Counted from the first letter of the stretch, positions 35,551-44,310 are shown. The stretch: DNA of 64,000 nt from Phragmitibacter flavus (GCF_005780165.1 NZ_VAUV01000003.1:310001-374000); one strand, 5' to 3'. A program made the numbers and translations. The notes: generated by a model from the letters alone, not told the origin.

Positions 35551-35704
35551 GATGTTGTAATGGTTTGGTTTGTAAGTCAGGTTAGGTGTCGATGTTTGGA
35601 GATGAGATAGAGTTTGGGGGGGTTCTCATCCGGTGGTTTTGGTCGCTTGGCTCCCGTCACCACCGGCTAAGTTCCTCGCCCCTGCGTGGCGGGATGCTAC
35701 GGGG

Positions 35705-36898
35705 TTAGAACGAGAGGCGGACGCCGGTCAGGAAGGTCCAGCCGTCGAAGTCGCCACCATTGCCGCCGCCATCAAGGGTGGCGTATTCGGCTCCAGCGAG
35801 GAGCTTCAGATTTTGGCCGTAGATGAAGTATTGAAGGCCGCCGGAGACGGACTGGTATTGGTCGCCACGTCCGCTGCCGGTGAGGTCGGGGGCGCGTCGC
35901 TCATAACGGCTTTGGACCTGGATGCTGTTGTTGCCGTCGCCGGTGGAGAAGGAGTAGCGACCCACAAGTTGCAGCTTGTCTTTGACGATGTCGAAGGAGG
36001 GCTGGATGAAGAACCCGGAGGCATCTCCCCAACCTGGATCTCCGCCGGTGGCGTAGAAGAATTCGGTTACAATGTGGAAGCGCCCTTCCTTGACCCAGAA
36101 GGTCGCGGTGAAGAGGTCTTCGTAGCGGTCCAGGATGGTGGCCTCAGCGTCGTTGTCGCTGTGCAACCAATCGAACCGAAGGTCCGCCTTGCTGGTGCCG
36201 AGGGCATCCTTGAGGTCAAATCCAAAGCCTGCACCGTAGGCGATGCCGGCGTTGAATTGACCGAACTCAAGGTCAACATCGTTGGAAAAGACACCTGCCT
36301 GATAGGTGAAGATGCCATGTTTGCCTTGGGCGACGACACCGGTGAGACGATCCACGCGAAGCTGGTTGAAGATCTGCGAGCGCTCGAAGGTATCCTGCTG
36401 GCTGGTGGTGGACTGAAGGAAATCGTAGTAAGCGATCTGCGGCTTCTGTTTACCCACGGTGAGGTTGAAGGATTTTGATGGCTCCCACTTGATGTAGGCG
36501 TCGACCAAGCCGCTGTAGAACGGGTCCCAGGTGTCGTTGCTTTGTGCATCAAGGCGGATGGCAAACTGATTGAACAGTTTGGCATCGAACCCGAAACGGG
36601 AGCGACGGTTTTCCCAGTCATCGGAATCGCCCTGATCGGAATCAAGCCAATGGTATTGACCTTGATAACGACCACGGAGTTTCAATTCCTGGATGACAGG
36701 GTTATCCTTGTTTTTATAAAGTGTGGCGAGTCCCCAGATCTGGTCGAAGAGGGACTCTTCTGCCTCGGTGGTGACGGCGATTTCTTTGGATGACTTGCTG
36801 TAGGCTGGCGAGCCGGCCTGGGTGCTTGTCGGGAGGGTGATCGCAGCAACGGCGGCGAGCAGACTGGATTTGATGATGATGATGGATTGGCGTTTCAT
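35705..36898 (-). CDS. OprP-like outer-membrane porin, sulfate-locus copy
   Basis: The 397-residue protein has a signal peptide (about residues 1-28, TLPTSTQAGS) and then alternating beta strands ending in the outer-membrane signature LTGVRLSF with terminal Phe. The sequence resembles phosphate-selective porins OprO/OprP: LYKNKDNPVIQELKLRGRYQGQYH, a WENRRSRFGFDAKLFNQ block and QSRYERRAP. It lies between sbp and yezD-rrf2 on the same strand, so the anion carried may be sulfate and not phosphate. It is closely related to the porin at 38873-40072. I chose the ATG at 36898 at the signal peptide. Confidence 0.88.
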   Translation of the reverse strand: MKRQSIIIIKSSLLAAVAAITLPTSTQAGSPAYSKSSKEIAVTTEAEESLFDQIWGLATLYKNKDNPVIQELKLRGRYQGQYHWLDSDQGDSDDWENRRSRFGFDAKLFNQFAIRLDAQSNDTWDPFYSGLVDAYIKWEPSKSFNLTVGKQKPQIAYYDFLQSTTSQQDTFERSQIFNQLRVDRLTGVVAQGKHGIFTYQAGVFSNDVDLEFGQFNAGIAYGAGFGFDLKDALGTSKADLRFDWLHSDNDAEATILDRYEDLFTATFWVKEGRFHIVTEFFYATGGDPGWGDASGFFIQPSFDIVKDKLQLVGRYSFSTGDGNNSIQVQSRYERRAPDLTGSGRGDQYQSVSGGLQYFIYGQNLKLLAGAEYATLDGGGNGGDFDGWTFLTGVRLSF

Positions 36899-37028
36899 GG
36901 ACGTAGTCGATGAAGCGCTGGCGCGTCCAGGGTGAGGATGACGTGCGCGGTGGTTGTTGTTTAGGTAGATGTGTGTTTGTTTTGAAGTGCCTCCGTTGGT
37001 GTCGGTAGGCAAAGTGTCTATCTGGCGG

Positions 37029-37226
37029 CTAGCTGCGGATCGTGACGCGATTGGGGGCGTTGTCAGGGCCGCTGCTGAGCCGGGTTTTTTCGGTGCTTTC
37101 CACCTGGGTCACGCGACCTTCGTGGACAATGATTTGCACGGAACCGAAGCGCATGGCTTCGACTTTGGCTTTGACGATGTTGAGCCAGGATTCTTGAATG
37201 TTGGACTGATTGGAAAGAGAGGACAT
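37029..37226 (-). CDS. YezD family (DUF2292) small protein
   Basis: This 65-residue protein has the DUF2292 core: W..IVKAKVEAMRFGSVQIIVHEGRVTQVESTEKTRL. Its function is not known; in other bacteria relatives are found near sulfur assimilation genes and Rrf2 regulators. Here it starts 7 bases after the rrf2 stop, so it is cotranscribed. I chose the ATG at 37226; the upstream open frame covers the C-terminal coding part of the regulator. Confidence 0.85.
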   Translation of the reverse strand: MSSLSNQSNIQESWLNIVKAKVEAMRFGSVQIIVHEGRVTQVESTEKTRLSSGPDNAPNRVTIRS

Positions 37227-37233
37227 GGGATGG

Positions 37234-37812
37234 TCAGGCGGATTTTTTGGTGTCGTTAAGGAATGCGAGGAACCCGTCGGCGGGATCGGCGTGGCGGGGT
37301 CGGGAGGCGTAGCCGGTGCTACATCGATCGGAAGTTGCGGAGGTGATGTTTGCCGGAATGACGGCGAGGCCATCACGTTCGAGTTTGCGGAGCGTGACTT
37401 CGACCACGTCGTGAAGGGTGTAGCGGTCGAGGATGTTGGCGATGGCGTTGCGGACGTCGATCATCAGCATGCGCAGGCCGCAATGATCTTCGTCGGGGCA
37501 GGTGCAGGCTTCGTATTCGGTTTCGCTGGCGCAGCCGATGGGAGCGAGTTTGCCGTCGATGAGGCGGACGATCTCACCCATACGAATTTCGTTTTGGGGT
37601 TTGGCGAGACGGGCACCGCCGACCTTGCCGCGTTTGCTTTCGATGTAGCCGGCACCGCGCAGGGTGAAGAGGATTTGCTCGAGGAACTTGAAGGGAAGTT
37701 TTTCGCTGGCAGCGAGTGAAGACACCGAAACGACATCCTTGCCGGTGCGGTGGGCCACGCCGAGTTGGATGAGGGTGCGGAGTGCGTATTCGCCTTTTTT
37801 GGTCAGCTTCAC
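37234..37812 (-). CDS. Rrf2 family transcriptional regulator with cysteine cluster
   Basis: Rrf2 proteins are winged-helix regulators such as IscR, NsrR and CymR. The DNA-binding part is MKLTKKGEYALRTLIQLG, then SLAASEKLPFKFLEQILFTLRGAGYIESKRGKVGG. A cluster C94, C103, C105 and C111 (with H110) occupies the Fe-S ligand region of IscR-like proteins. A 35-residue tail follows, so the protein is 192 residues, longer than the usual 140-160. The start is GTG at 37812, and a palindrome abuts it. As first gene of the minus-strand group with yezD, porin and sulfate transporter, it is probably a sulfur or redox regulator; that link is inferred from position. Confidence 0.9.
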   Translation of the reverse strand: MKLTKKGEYALRTLIQLGVAHRTGKDVVSVSSLAASEKLPFKFLEQILFTLRGAGYIESKRGKVGGARLAKPQNEIRMGEIVRLIDGKLAPIGCASETEYEACTCPDEDHCGLRMLMIDVRNAIANILDRYTLHDVVEVTLRKLERDGLAVIPANITSATSDRCSTGYASRPRHADPADGFLAFLNDTKKSA

Positions 37813-37829
37813 GCCGCTTTAGTAGCGGC
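37813..37829. promoter_or_regulatory. Palindrome directly upstream of the rrf2 start
   Basis: GCCGCT / AGCGGC with a five-base spacer lies immediately before the GTG start on the minus strand. It covers the place where a ribosome-binding site would be, and no purine-rich Shine-Dalgarno sequence is seen. It could be an operator or an RNA hairpin limiting translation. Confidence 0.4.
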
Positions 37830-37901
37830 TTAATGTATACTGCGCAAGTAAGAATTATAAAAAGTTTGGAATGGGGGTTTGAGATTTGTGGGGTTTCGGT
37901 T

Positions 37902-38133
37902 CACTCGTCCCGTTGGGACGATTTATGATAGCCCAGCAAAGGGTGCCTCTGCTGAATTTCACTTGTCCCGTCGGGGCGACTCATAATAGCCCGGCACAGG
38001 GTGCCTCTGCGGAAGCTCACTCGTCCCGTCGGGACGATTAATAATAGCCCGGCACAGGGGGCCTCTTCGGAAGTTCACTCGTCCCATCGGGACGATTCAT
38101 AGTAGCCCGGCACAGGGTGCCGGGTTTCGCATG
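37902..38133. repeat. REP-like array: four direct 58-bp units with palindromic core
   Basis: Units begin at 37902, 37960, 38018 and 38076, a constant 58-bp period. Each contains a CGTCCCG...CGGGACG palindrome, then ataatagcccggcacagggtgcc. The copies differ at a few positions, including compensatory ones in the stem. The period has no unique spacer, so it is not a CRISPR. It fills the 366-base stretch between the regulator and the transposase remnant. Confidence 0.9.
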
Positions 38134-38178
38134 GGGAAGCATTTGCGTCCTGAGGGGACGCCTCATGCGCATGGCGGT

Positions 38179-38630
38179 TTAATCCCACACAAACCTCTCA
38201 TCATACTCCACGTCGTATTTGCGGAGGAACTCTCGGTATTCCTCCTGGAACCCTTTGACCCGATGATGTTCTTCCTGTTGGTCGATGTAGGCGAGCAACT
38301 CAGGGAGTTGGGACATCCCTAATGAAAAGGCACCGTATCCGGTTTGCCAATGGAATCCAGCGTGGTTTACCCCTTCGCGCTTGATCCAAACGGACGAGGT
38401 GAATTTCACCTTCTTGACGAATCGGCAACGGACAGCTTGCGCGTTAACTGGACAGCGATATGAACATGATCCGCCATGCCGCCAACGCGGTAGACAACAC
38501 AGCCCAAATCCCGGCCGACCTCGGCAAGATAGGCGAATGCGGGTGATCGGATCTTGCCATCAAGCCACGGTTCGCGGTTTTTGGTAGCGAAAACCAGATG
38601 GGGGAGGCGTCCGTTCAGGACGCGATCCAT
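38179..38630 (-). pseudogene. REP-associated tyrosine transposase (RAYT, IS200-like Y1), frameshifted
   Basis: The gene is split between two frames. The 5' part (from the ATG at 38630) reads MDRVLNGRLPHLVFATKNREP and then GGMADHVHIAV, the HUH motif of Y1 transposases. The 3' part reads TSSVWIKREG, then FHWQTGYGAFSLGMSQ and LLAYIDQQEEHH with the probable catalytic tyrosine, ending in ERFVWD. Near 38419-38422 one base is missing: ATTCGTC where ATTTCGTC would give SVADFVKKVKF. Restoring one base gives a 150-codon frame, the normal size. It is flanked by REP-like units, so it is most likely the dead partner of this repeat family. Confidence 0.87.
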
Positions 38631-38639
38631 ATCGCCAGG

Positions 38640-38765
38640 AAACCCGGCACCTTGTGCCGGGCTGGTATGAGTCGTCCCGTTGGGACGGAAATGTCTGCGC
38701 GACATTCGGAGCATCAGCTTGTGCCGGGCTGGTATGAGTCGTCCCGTTAGGACGGAAATACGGTG
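38640..38765. repeat. Two REP-like units upstream of the transposase, in inverted orientation
   Basis: The sequence ttgtgccgggctggtatgag plus gtcgtcccgttgggacgg appears twice, 67 bases apart (around 38644-38692 and 38717-38759). It is the reverse complement of the 58-bp unit on the other side of the transposase. The arrays thus bracket the gene head to head. Confidence 0.85.
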
Positions 38766-38801
38766 CCTTCTAAAAGAATATGGGACACCGACACCCAGAC
38801 A

Positions 38802-38833
38802 CAAAAAAGAGCGCGGGATTTCTCCCGCGCTCT
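38802..38833 (-). terminator. Intrinsic terminator of the second porin gene
   Basis: Read on the minus strand, an 11-bp perfect stem AGAGCGCGGGA / TCCCGCGCTCT with a four-base loop is followed by six T residues. It lies 40 bases after the porin stop. Confidence 0.9.
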
Positions 38834-38872
38834 GAATGTCGAACAAGACAAGTTCAACCAACCAAAGGAAAA

Positions 38873-40072
38873 TTAGAAGGACAAGCGGAATGCTGCCAGG
38901 AAGGTGACGCCATCAAAGTCGCCGCCGTCGCCGCCGCCATCCATGTTGTGGTATTCAACGCCACCCATGAACTTGAGCTTGTGCCCGTAGAGGTAGTAGT
39001 TGAGGCCGGCATAGACCGCGTTGTATTGTTCGCCACGACCACCATCGGTGAGGTCAGGAGCAAGACGCTCATAACGGCTCTGAAGGCGGAGGCTGTCGGA
39101 GTCTCCGGTGGCAAACTGATAGCGCAACACCGCTTGAAGTTTTTCTTCAACGATGTAGTAGGCTGGCATGAGGATGACACCGAAGACATCACCTTGGCCG
39201 CCCTGACCGAAACCGGCGAGCACGTCGGAATAGAAGCCGAAGCGTCCGTTTTCGTAGGTGCTGTTGAGGGAGATGGCATTGTCGAACAAGCCAGCGCCGC
39301 CAGCGTTACCTTCGTCGGTGCTGTGCTGGAATTCGAGTTTAGTGAATGCCTTCTTGGCGCCAACGGCTTCGCTGTAGTCATAACCAAGGGAGACCTGGAT
39401 CATTTCACCAGCGCTGAAGGTGTCGAGTTCGTCATCTTCCGCAGCAGCGTAAACGCCAATACCATAGAGGAAGTTGCCAGCTTTGCCATCAGCCCAGGCA
39501 CCGACGAGTTCGCCAGCGAAAAGGGTGTTGGAAAGAAGGGAACGCTCAACGGTGAGGATGTTGTTCGACGAGATGCCTTGCTCAAGACCGAAGTAGTTGG
39601 CTTTGCGTTTGCCGACGCCGAGGTTAAAGTTCTTGTTTGGGCTCCAGATCAAACGCAGGTCATAGATGCTGTCGTAGAAAGGATCAATGTCAGGACTGAC
39701 GTTGATCATACCGTCCAAGGTGAATTGATTGAACAACTTGGACTTCAAACCGAGACGCCAGCGGCGCACTTCGACCTCATCACCCCAGGTGACTTCTTCT
39801 GGACGGTCAGAGGTGCCATAGTTGCCTTCATCGGAATCGCCATAGGCATATTGAAGATGGATACGGCCTTGAAGGGCAAGCTCTTGGATGATTGGGTTCT
39901 CTTTATTTTTGTAAAGAGTGGTCAATCCCCAGATCTTGTCATAGATGGATTCTTCTTTTTCGGTGGTCACCGCGGCTTCCGTATTCTTGCCAACGCTGGT
40001 GGCGATTTCGCCGCCGAAGGCTTGGGTGGACAGCCCCGCGATGAGCAGGAGGAGTGCTGTAGTTGGTTTCAT
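38873..40072 (-). CDS. OprP-like outer-membrane porin, second copy
   Basis: The 399-residue precursor has a signal peptide (KPTTALLLLIAGLSTQAFGG) and a beta-barrel ending in FLAAFRLSF. It shares with the porin at 35705 the blocks IYDKIWGLTTLYKNKENPIIQEL, RWRLGLKSKLFNQFTLDG, QSRYERLAPDLT and GGDGGDFDG. The two are evident paralogues. This copy has its own promoter region and terminator and is separated from the sulfate locus by the REP/RAYT region. The anion carried is not known. I chose the ATG at 40072; upstream residues predicted in frame are not signal-like. Confidence 0.88.
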   Translation of the reverse strand: MKPTTALLLLIAGLSTQAFGGEIATSVGKNTEAAVTTEKEESIYDKIWGLTTLYKNKENPIIQELALQGRIHLQYAYGDSDEGNYGTSDRPEEVTWGDEVEVRRWRLGLKSKLFNQFTLDGMINVSPDIDPFYDSIYDLRLIWSPNKNFNLGVGKRKANYFGLEQGISSNNILTVERSLLSNTLFAGELVGAWADGKAGNFLYGIGVYAAAEDDELDTFSAGEMIQVSLGYDYSEAVGAKKAFTKLEFQHSTDEGNAGGAGLFDNAISLNSTYENGRFGFYSDVLAGFGQGGQGDVFGVILMPAYYIVEEKLQAVLRYQFATGDSDSLRLQSRYERLAPDLTDGGRGEQYNAVYAGLNYYLYGHKLKFMGGVEYHNMDGGGDGGDFDGVTFLAAFRLSF

Positions 40073-40166
40073 GTGTCGTTGTTGATTTGAGTGTTGTTGT
40101 CTGAGGCAGGTGCCTTTTGACGAGTCGCATCGTAGGGCGGCAAAAGAAGGCGTCGAGGCGGGGAGG

Positions 40167-40182
40167 GTGACCTTTTTGTCAC
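40167..40182. promoter_or_regulatory. Inverted repeat in the porin upstream region
   Basis: GTGAC-N6-GTCAC lies about 95 bases upstream of the porin start. It could be an operator half-site pair, but no comparison is available in the window. The rest of the 40073-40348 gap shows no gene. Confidence 0.3.
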
Positions 40183-40348
40183 TTTTGAACGTTCTGAAAA
40201 GAGGTGTCCAAAACCTCGAAAACGGGACTCTACCTACTGCCGCCATCCCCCTGTTCCTTCGCACAACTGAGGATCCTCACGGTTTTCCTTGTGCTCGCAT
40301 CGGCGGTTTCAGATACTTCCATTCCATGCACCACACTCTTCCATTGAT

Positions 40349-42520
40349 ATGCGCGCTTTGATTTCCACCCTTGCCATTGCCCTCACACTTGTCTCCGCAG
40401 GATCGATGCACGCGGAAACTCAAAAGCCTTACGATCTCGTCGTTTATGGCGGCAGCTCCGCCGGCATTGCGGCTGCGGTGCAGATCAAACGCATGGGTGG
40501 CACGGTGGTGATCATCGAGCCCAGTCAGCGCATTGGAGGGTTGACCACCGGTGGCCTCGGGCAGACCGACATCGGCAACAAGCATGTCATCGGCGGCATC
40601 GCGCGCGAGTTCTACCAGCAGGTTCGCCAATGGTATAACCTGCCCGAAGCCTGGAAATGGGAACCCCAACCGAAAGACGGAAAATTTGTCGGCACCGGCC
40701 AGAGCAAAACCGACGCCAATGAAGACACACTCTGGACCTTCGAACCCAGCGTCGCCCTCACCATCTATCAACGCTGGATCAAGGAAAACGACATTCCCGT
40801 GGTCTTCGGTGAACGACTGGACCGCAGCGGCGAAGGCAAGTCAGCCGATCGCGGCGACGGCTTCCACATCGCCAAGCCCGGTTCAGTCGCGAAAGGGGTC
40901 ATCAAGGACGGCAACCGCATCACCGCAATTGTCATGGAATCCGGCAAACGATTTGAAGGCCGCCACTTCATGGACGCCACTTATGAAGGCGACCTGATGG
41001 CCGCCGCCGGGGTGGCCTTCACCAAAGGTCGCGAAGGCCGCTCCGTTTACGGTGAAGGTCTCAATGGAGTGCAACTCAGCCAGGCCCGACATCATCAACT
41101 GGTTGACGGCGTCGACCCTTATGTGATCAAAGGCGATCCAAGCAGCGGGCTGTTGCCCGGCATCGACACCAACGGGCCGTTGGTCGAAGGCGCGAGCGAT
41201 CATCGCATCCAGGCCTACTGCTTCCGCATGTGCCTCACCGATGTTGATGAAAACCGCATCCCCTTTCACAAGCCTGAAGGTTATGACGAACAGCGCTATG
41301 AACTGCTTTTCCGCAATTACGAAGCCGGAGCCAAAGGTTTTCCGTGGATCAATTCGATGATGCCCAATCGCAAAACCGACACCAACAACCGCGACGGATT
41401 TTCCACTGACTTTATTGGTCAAAACTACGATTGGCCGGAAGCCAGTTATGACGCTCGTTTAGAAATTCGCGCCAAACATCTCACCTATCAACAGGGCCTC
41501 ATGTGGACCCTTGCCCATCATCCTCGCACCCCTGAATACCTTCGCGAAGTCTATTCCAAATGGGGCATGACCAAGGATGAATTCACCGAAGGCGACGGCT
41601 GGCAGGCGCAGATCTATGTGCGGGAAGGACGCCGCATGATCTCCGATCTCGTCATGACGCAGCACCATTGTGAGCGTATCGAAGCCATCGAACACTCCGT
41701 GGGCATGGGCGCTTACACGATGGACTCCCATCATGTTCAACGCCACATCAACGCCGCCGGTCATGTCAAAAACGAAGGCGATGTGCAGGTCGGTGGATTC
41801 CCGCCGTATCCCATCGACTACCGCAGCATCGTGCCGCGCGAATCCGAGTGCAGCAACCTCACCGTGCCCATCGCCCTCAGTGCCTCGCACATCGCCTTTG
41901 GCAGCATCCGCATGGAACCGGTTTTCATGATCCTTGGTCAAAGCGGTGCCACCGCCGCCATGCATGCCATCGAACAGAAGACCAGTTTGCAAAAGGTCGA
42001 CCCCGAAAAACTGAAAGCCAGGCTGCTTGAAGACAAACAGATCCTCGACTACGAAGCTCCCAACCATTACATCAAGCTCAACACTCTCAGCGGGGTGATC
42101 GTCGACGACACTGAGGCCAGGCTGGAAGGCCCATGGAACAAGGGCTCGTTGCCCTACGGCGTTCACAAGGGTTACCATCACGCCGATCCCGGAGCGGGCA
42201 TTTGCAAGGCGTTCTTCACCCTCCACGTCCCTGCGGACGGCGTCTATTCGGTGCAGCTCGCGTCATTGCCCAATGCCAATCGTTCGACCAAAACTCGTGT
42301 GCGCGTTCGCAGCTCCGCTGGAGCTGAGGAGATGCGCATCGATCAACGATCCAAGCCACCCGTCGATGGGCTTTGGATTCCATTGCAGGAGATCACACTG
42401 AAGGCTGATGAAGAAGTCACGGTATTCATCAGCAACGAAGACAGCGACGGACATGTGATTCTTGATGCGGCGCGGTTGCTGCCCAAGAAGCAAGGTCACG
42501 GCCGCGGATGGAACTTGTGA
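40349..42520 (+). CDS. Secreted FAD-dependent oxidoreductase
   Basis: The 723-residue protein has a signal peptide (RALISTLAIALTLVSAGSMHAE) and then an FAD-binding Rossmann motif, VYGGSSAGIAAAVQIKRMGG with VVIIEPSQRIGG and LTTGGLG. From memory this belongs to the FAD-dependent oxidoreductase family PF12831, which is expanded in Planctomycetes and Verrucomicrobia. The C-terminal 130 residues are beta-rich and resemble a carbohydrate-binding or golvesin-like module. It is probably periplasmic and active on a sugar or glycan, but this is inference. The 3' end overlaps xerD, on the other strand, by 25 bases. Confidence 0.87.
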   Translation: MRALISTLAIALTLVSAGSMHAETQKPYDLVVYGGSSAGIAAAVQIKRMGGTVVIIEPSQRIGGLTTGGLGQTDIGNKHVIGGIAREFYQQVRQWYNLPEAWKWEPQPKDGKFVGTGQSKTDANEDTLWTFEPSVALTIYQRWIKENDIPVVFGERLDRSGEGKSADRGDGFHIAKPGSVAKGVIKDGNRITAIVMESGKRFEGRHFMDATYEGDLMAAAGVAFTKGREGRSVYGEGLNGVQLSQARHHQLVDGVDPYVIKGDPSSGLLPGIDTNGPLVEGASDHRIQAYCFRMCLTDVDENRIPFHKPEGYDEQRYELLFRNYEAGAKGFPWINSMMPNRKTDTNNRDGFSTDFIGQNYDWPEASYDARLEIRAKHLTYQQGLMWTLAHHPRTPEYLREVYSKWGMTKDEFTEGDGWQAQIYVREGRRMISDLVMTQHHCERIEAIEHSVGMGAYTMDSHHVQRHINAAGHVKNEGDVQVGGFPPYPIDYRSIVPRESECSNLTVPIALSASHIAFGSIRMEPVFMILGQSGATAAMHAIEQKTSLQKVDPEKLKARLLEDKQILDYEAPNHYIKLNTLSGVIVDDTEARLEGPWNKGSLPYGVHKGYHHADPGAGICKAFFTLHVPADGVYSVQLASLPNANRSTKTRVRVRSSAGAEEMRIDQRSKPPVDGLWIPLQEITLKADEEVTVFISNEDSDGHVILDAARLLPKKQGHGRGWNL

Positions 42521-43392
42521 TGCACCGCCTTCAAGCGGGTCTGATCGACGTGCGTGTAAATTTGCGTCGTTGAGATATCCGCATGTCCGAGCATCTCCTG
42601 GATCACCCGCAAGTCCGCCCCGCCCTGCAACAAATGGGTGGCAAAACTGTGTCTCAACAAATGCGGATAAATCTTGTCGGCGTCCAGCCCGGCGAGTTTT
42701 GACCGTTCCTTGACGATCTGCCAGATTCTCGCCGTGGTGAGCTTGCCGCCATTGCGATTAAGGAAAATCCAGCTCTGCGTTTTTGCATTTACCAACGCAG
42801 GTCGCGACCCATCAAGATACCGCTGCAAAGCATCCCGCGCCGCGCCGCCAACCGGGATCAAGCGTGTCTTGTTACCCTTCCCCGTCACCCTGATCCAGCC
42901 TTCTTCCAGACTCAACGATTCAAGCCGGGTCGAAGTAACTTCACCGACCCGCAGCCCGCTCGCATACATCAGCTCCAGCATGGCACGGTCGCGAATATCC
43001 AGCGTGGCATCGCCGCTCACGCTCTCCACCAGTTGCTTCATCTGCGGCTCGTTGAGCGTGTCGGGCAGCCACTGCTCGAGCTTTGGGGGAAGGATCGCAT
43101 CGGCAGGATCACCCACTCGCTTTCCACGCACATTCAACCAGCGGAAGAAAATCTTCAACGCCACCAGCTCCAACCTGACCGATGATGCGGCCAGCCCGTC
43201 GGTCCCTTTGCGGTGCATCAGGTAATCGGACAGATCCACCGTCTCCACCGCTGCCACCGATGTTTTTCCACGCTCGTTCCGGCTCCATAGCGCGAAACGT
43301 TCCAACACCCGACGAACCAGAATTTGATAATTGTCCGACAACCCCCGCTCGGTCGCGAGGTGCAGCAGAAAGGCATCAACATCATCCAGCAC
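42496..43392 (-). CDS. xerD: Tyrosine recombinase XerD
   Basis: XerD with XerC resolves chromosome dimers at dif and acts in the cytosol. The 298 residues have normal length and all catalytic residues: R148, K172, H244, R247, H270 and Y279, in ASGLRVGE, HLLRHSFATHL and LGHADISTTQIYTHV. The N-terminal SAM-like domain spans about residues 1-90. XerC is possible from family similarity, but the sequence reads more like XerD. No integron or phage gene adjoins, so a housekeeping role is likely. It is convergent with the oxidoreductase gene. Confidence 0.92.
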   Translation of the reverse strand: MLDDVDAFLLHLATERGLSDNYQILVRRVLERFALWSRNERGKTSVAAVETVDLSDYLMHRKGTDGLAASSVRLELVALKIFFRWLNVRGKRVGDPADAILPPKLEQWLPDTLNEPQMKQLVESVSGDATLDIRDRAMLELMYASGLRVGEVTSTRLESLSLEEGWIRVTGKGNKTRLIPVGGAARDALQRYLDGSRPALVNAKTQSWIFLNRNGGKLTTARIWQIVKERSKLAGLDADKIYPHLLRHSFATHLLQGGADLRVIQEMLGHADISTTQIYTHVDQTRLKAVHHKFHPRP

Positions 43393-43434
43393 CTTTTACC
43401 GATGCGTTACAACCGCACCGCTTTCAACCTGGAT

Positions 43435-44310
43435 TCACCCTTCCTTCTTTTCCCGCGCCAGCCACCAGCAATAACTGCCACTCGGCACCGGCAAAACCCC
43501 CTCCGCGCCGCGCAACTGCATCTCGCCCATTTCAAATTCATCCGCGCCGCGATTGAACTCCTGCTTCATCAAATGATGCAGGCTGATCGGCGTGAGTTCG
43601 GGCGTGTGGCAGGACATCAATACGCCCAGCGGCTGATCCGACATCAAACGCCCGATGGTATTGAGCAACACCGGCAGATCGTTCTCGATCTTGAACACCT
43701 CTCCCTTCGCCCCGCGACCGTAACTTGGCGGATCGAGGATCACCAAATCATAAGCCCGTTCACGACGGATCTCCCGCTCCAAAAACTTGTTCACGTCATC
43801 CACGATCCAGCGCACCGGGCGGTCATCCAGACCATTCAGCGCCGCATTTTTGCGAGCCCATTCGACCATGCCCTTCGACGCATCCACATGGCAGACCTCC
43901 GCCCCCGCCAATGCCGGTGCCAGCGTGCTGCCACCGGAATACGCAAACAGATTGATCACCCGCGCCGCGCGTCCATGTTTTTTTCGATAAGCTTCGCACA
44001 ACGTGCGGATGCGTTTCCACTGATCGCGTTGCTCCGCAAAGATACCGAGGTGACCAAAGTCGGTGGAACTCAATTGAAACTTGATGCCATCGACCTCAAT
44101 CACCCAGGTGGCGGGGAGTTTTTCGCGTCCCTTCCATTGATTGCCACCTTCGCGATGAAACATCGCCGTCGCCTCACGCCAGCGGGATTCGGGAAGCTGC
44201 TTGCGCCACACGGCCTGCGCACAGGGTCTGGCCAGCACACAGGTTCCAAAGCGCTCCAGCTTCTGGAACCCACCGCTGTCGAGCAATTCGTAATCGTTAT
44301 TGGAAGTCAC
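43435..44310 (-). CDS. Class I SAM-dependent methyltransferase (RlmI/RlmK-like)
   Basis: The 291-residue protein has the SAM-binding motif INLFAYSGGSTLAPALAGA with DASKGMVEWARKN and the catalytic-region motif LVILDPPSYGRGAKGE. These are the features of the RlmI/K group of rRNA cytosine or guanine methyltransferases. The N-terminus lacks the PUA domain of full RlmI, so the target may differ. It lies downstream of xerD on the same strand, separated by 42 bases. Target RNA is not known. Confidence 0.85.
   Translation of the reverse strand: MTSNNDYELLDSGGFQKLERFGTCVLARPCAQAVWRKQLPESRWREATAMFHREGGNQWKGREKLPATWVIEVDGIKFQLSSTDFGHLGIFAEQRDQWKRIRTLCEAYRKKHGRAARVINLFAYSGGSTLAPALAGAEVCHVDASKGMVEWARKNAALNGLDDRPVRWIVDDVNKFLEREIRRERAYDLVILDPPSYGRGAKGEVFKIENDLPVLLNTIGRLMSDQPLGVLMSCHTPELTPISLHHLMKQEFNRGADEFEMGEMQLRGAEGVLPVPSGSYCWWLAREKKEG

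Noticed and set aside
35551-35704. Sulfur-related riboswitch upstream of sbp
   Set aside because: No SAM- or cysteine-type conserved core could be recognised; only GC-rich palindromic sequence near the porin end is seen.
37902-38133. CRISPR array
   Set aside because: The 58-bp units are contiguous with similar sequence throughout; there are no unique spacers and no cas genes nearby.
42496-43392. Phage or integron integrase
   Set aside because: Length, motifs and lack of phage genes or attachment sites fit housekeeping XerD.
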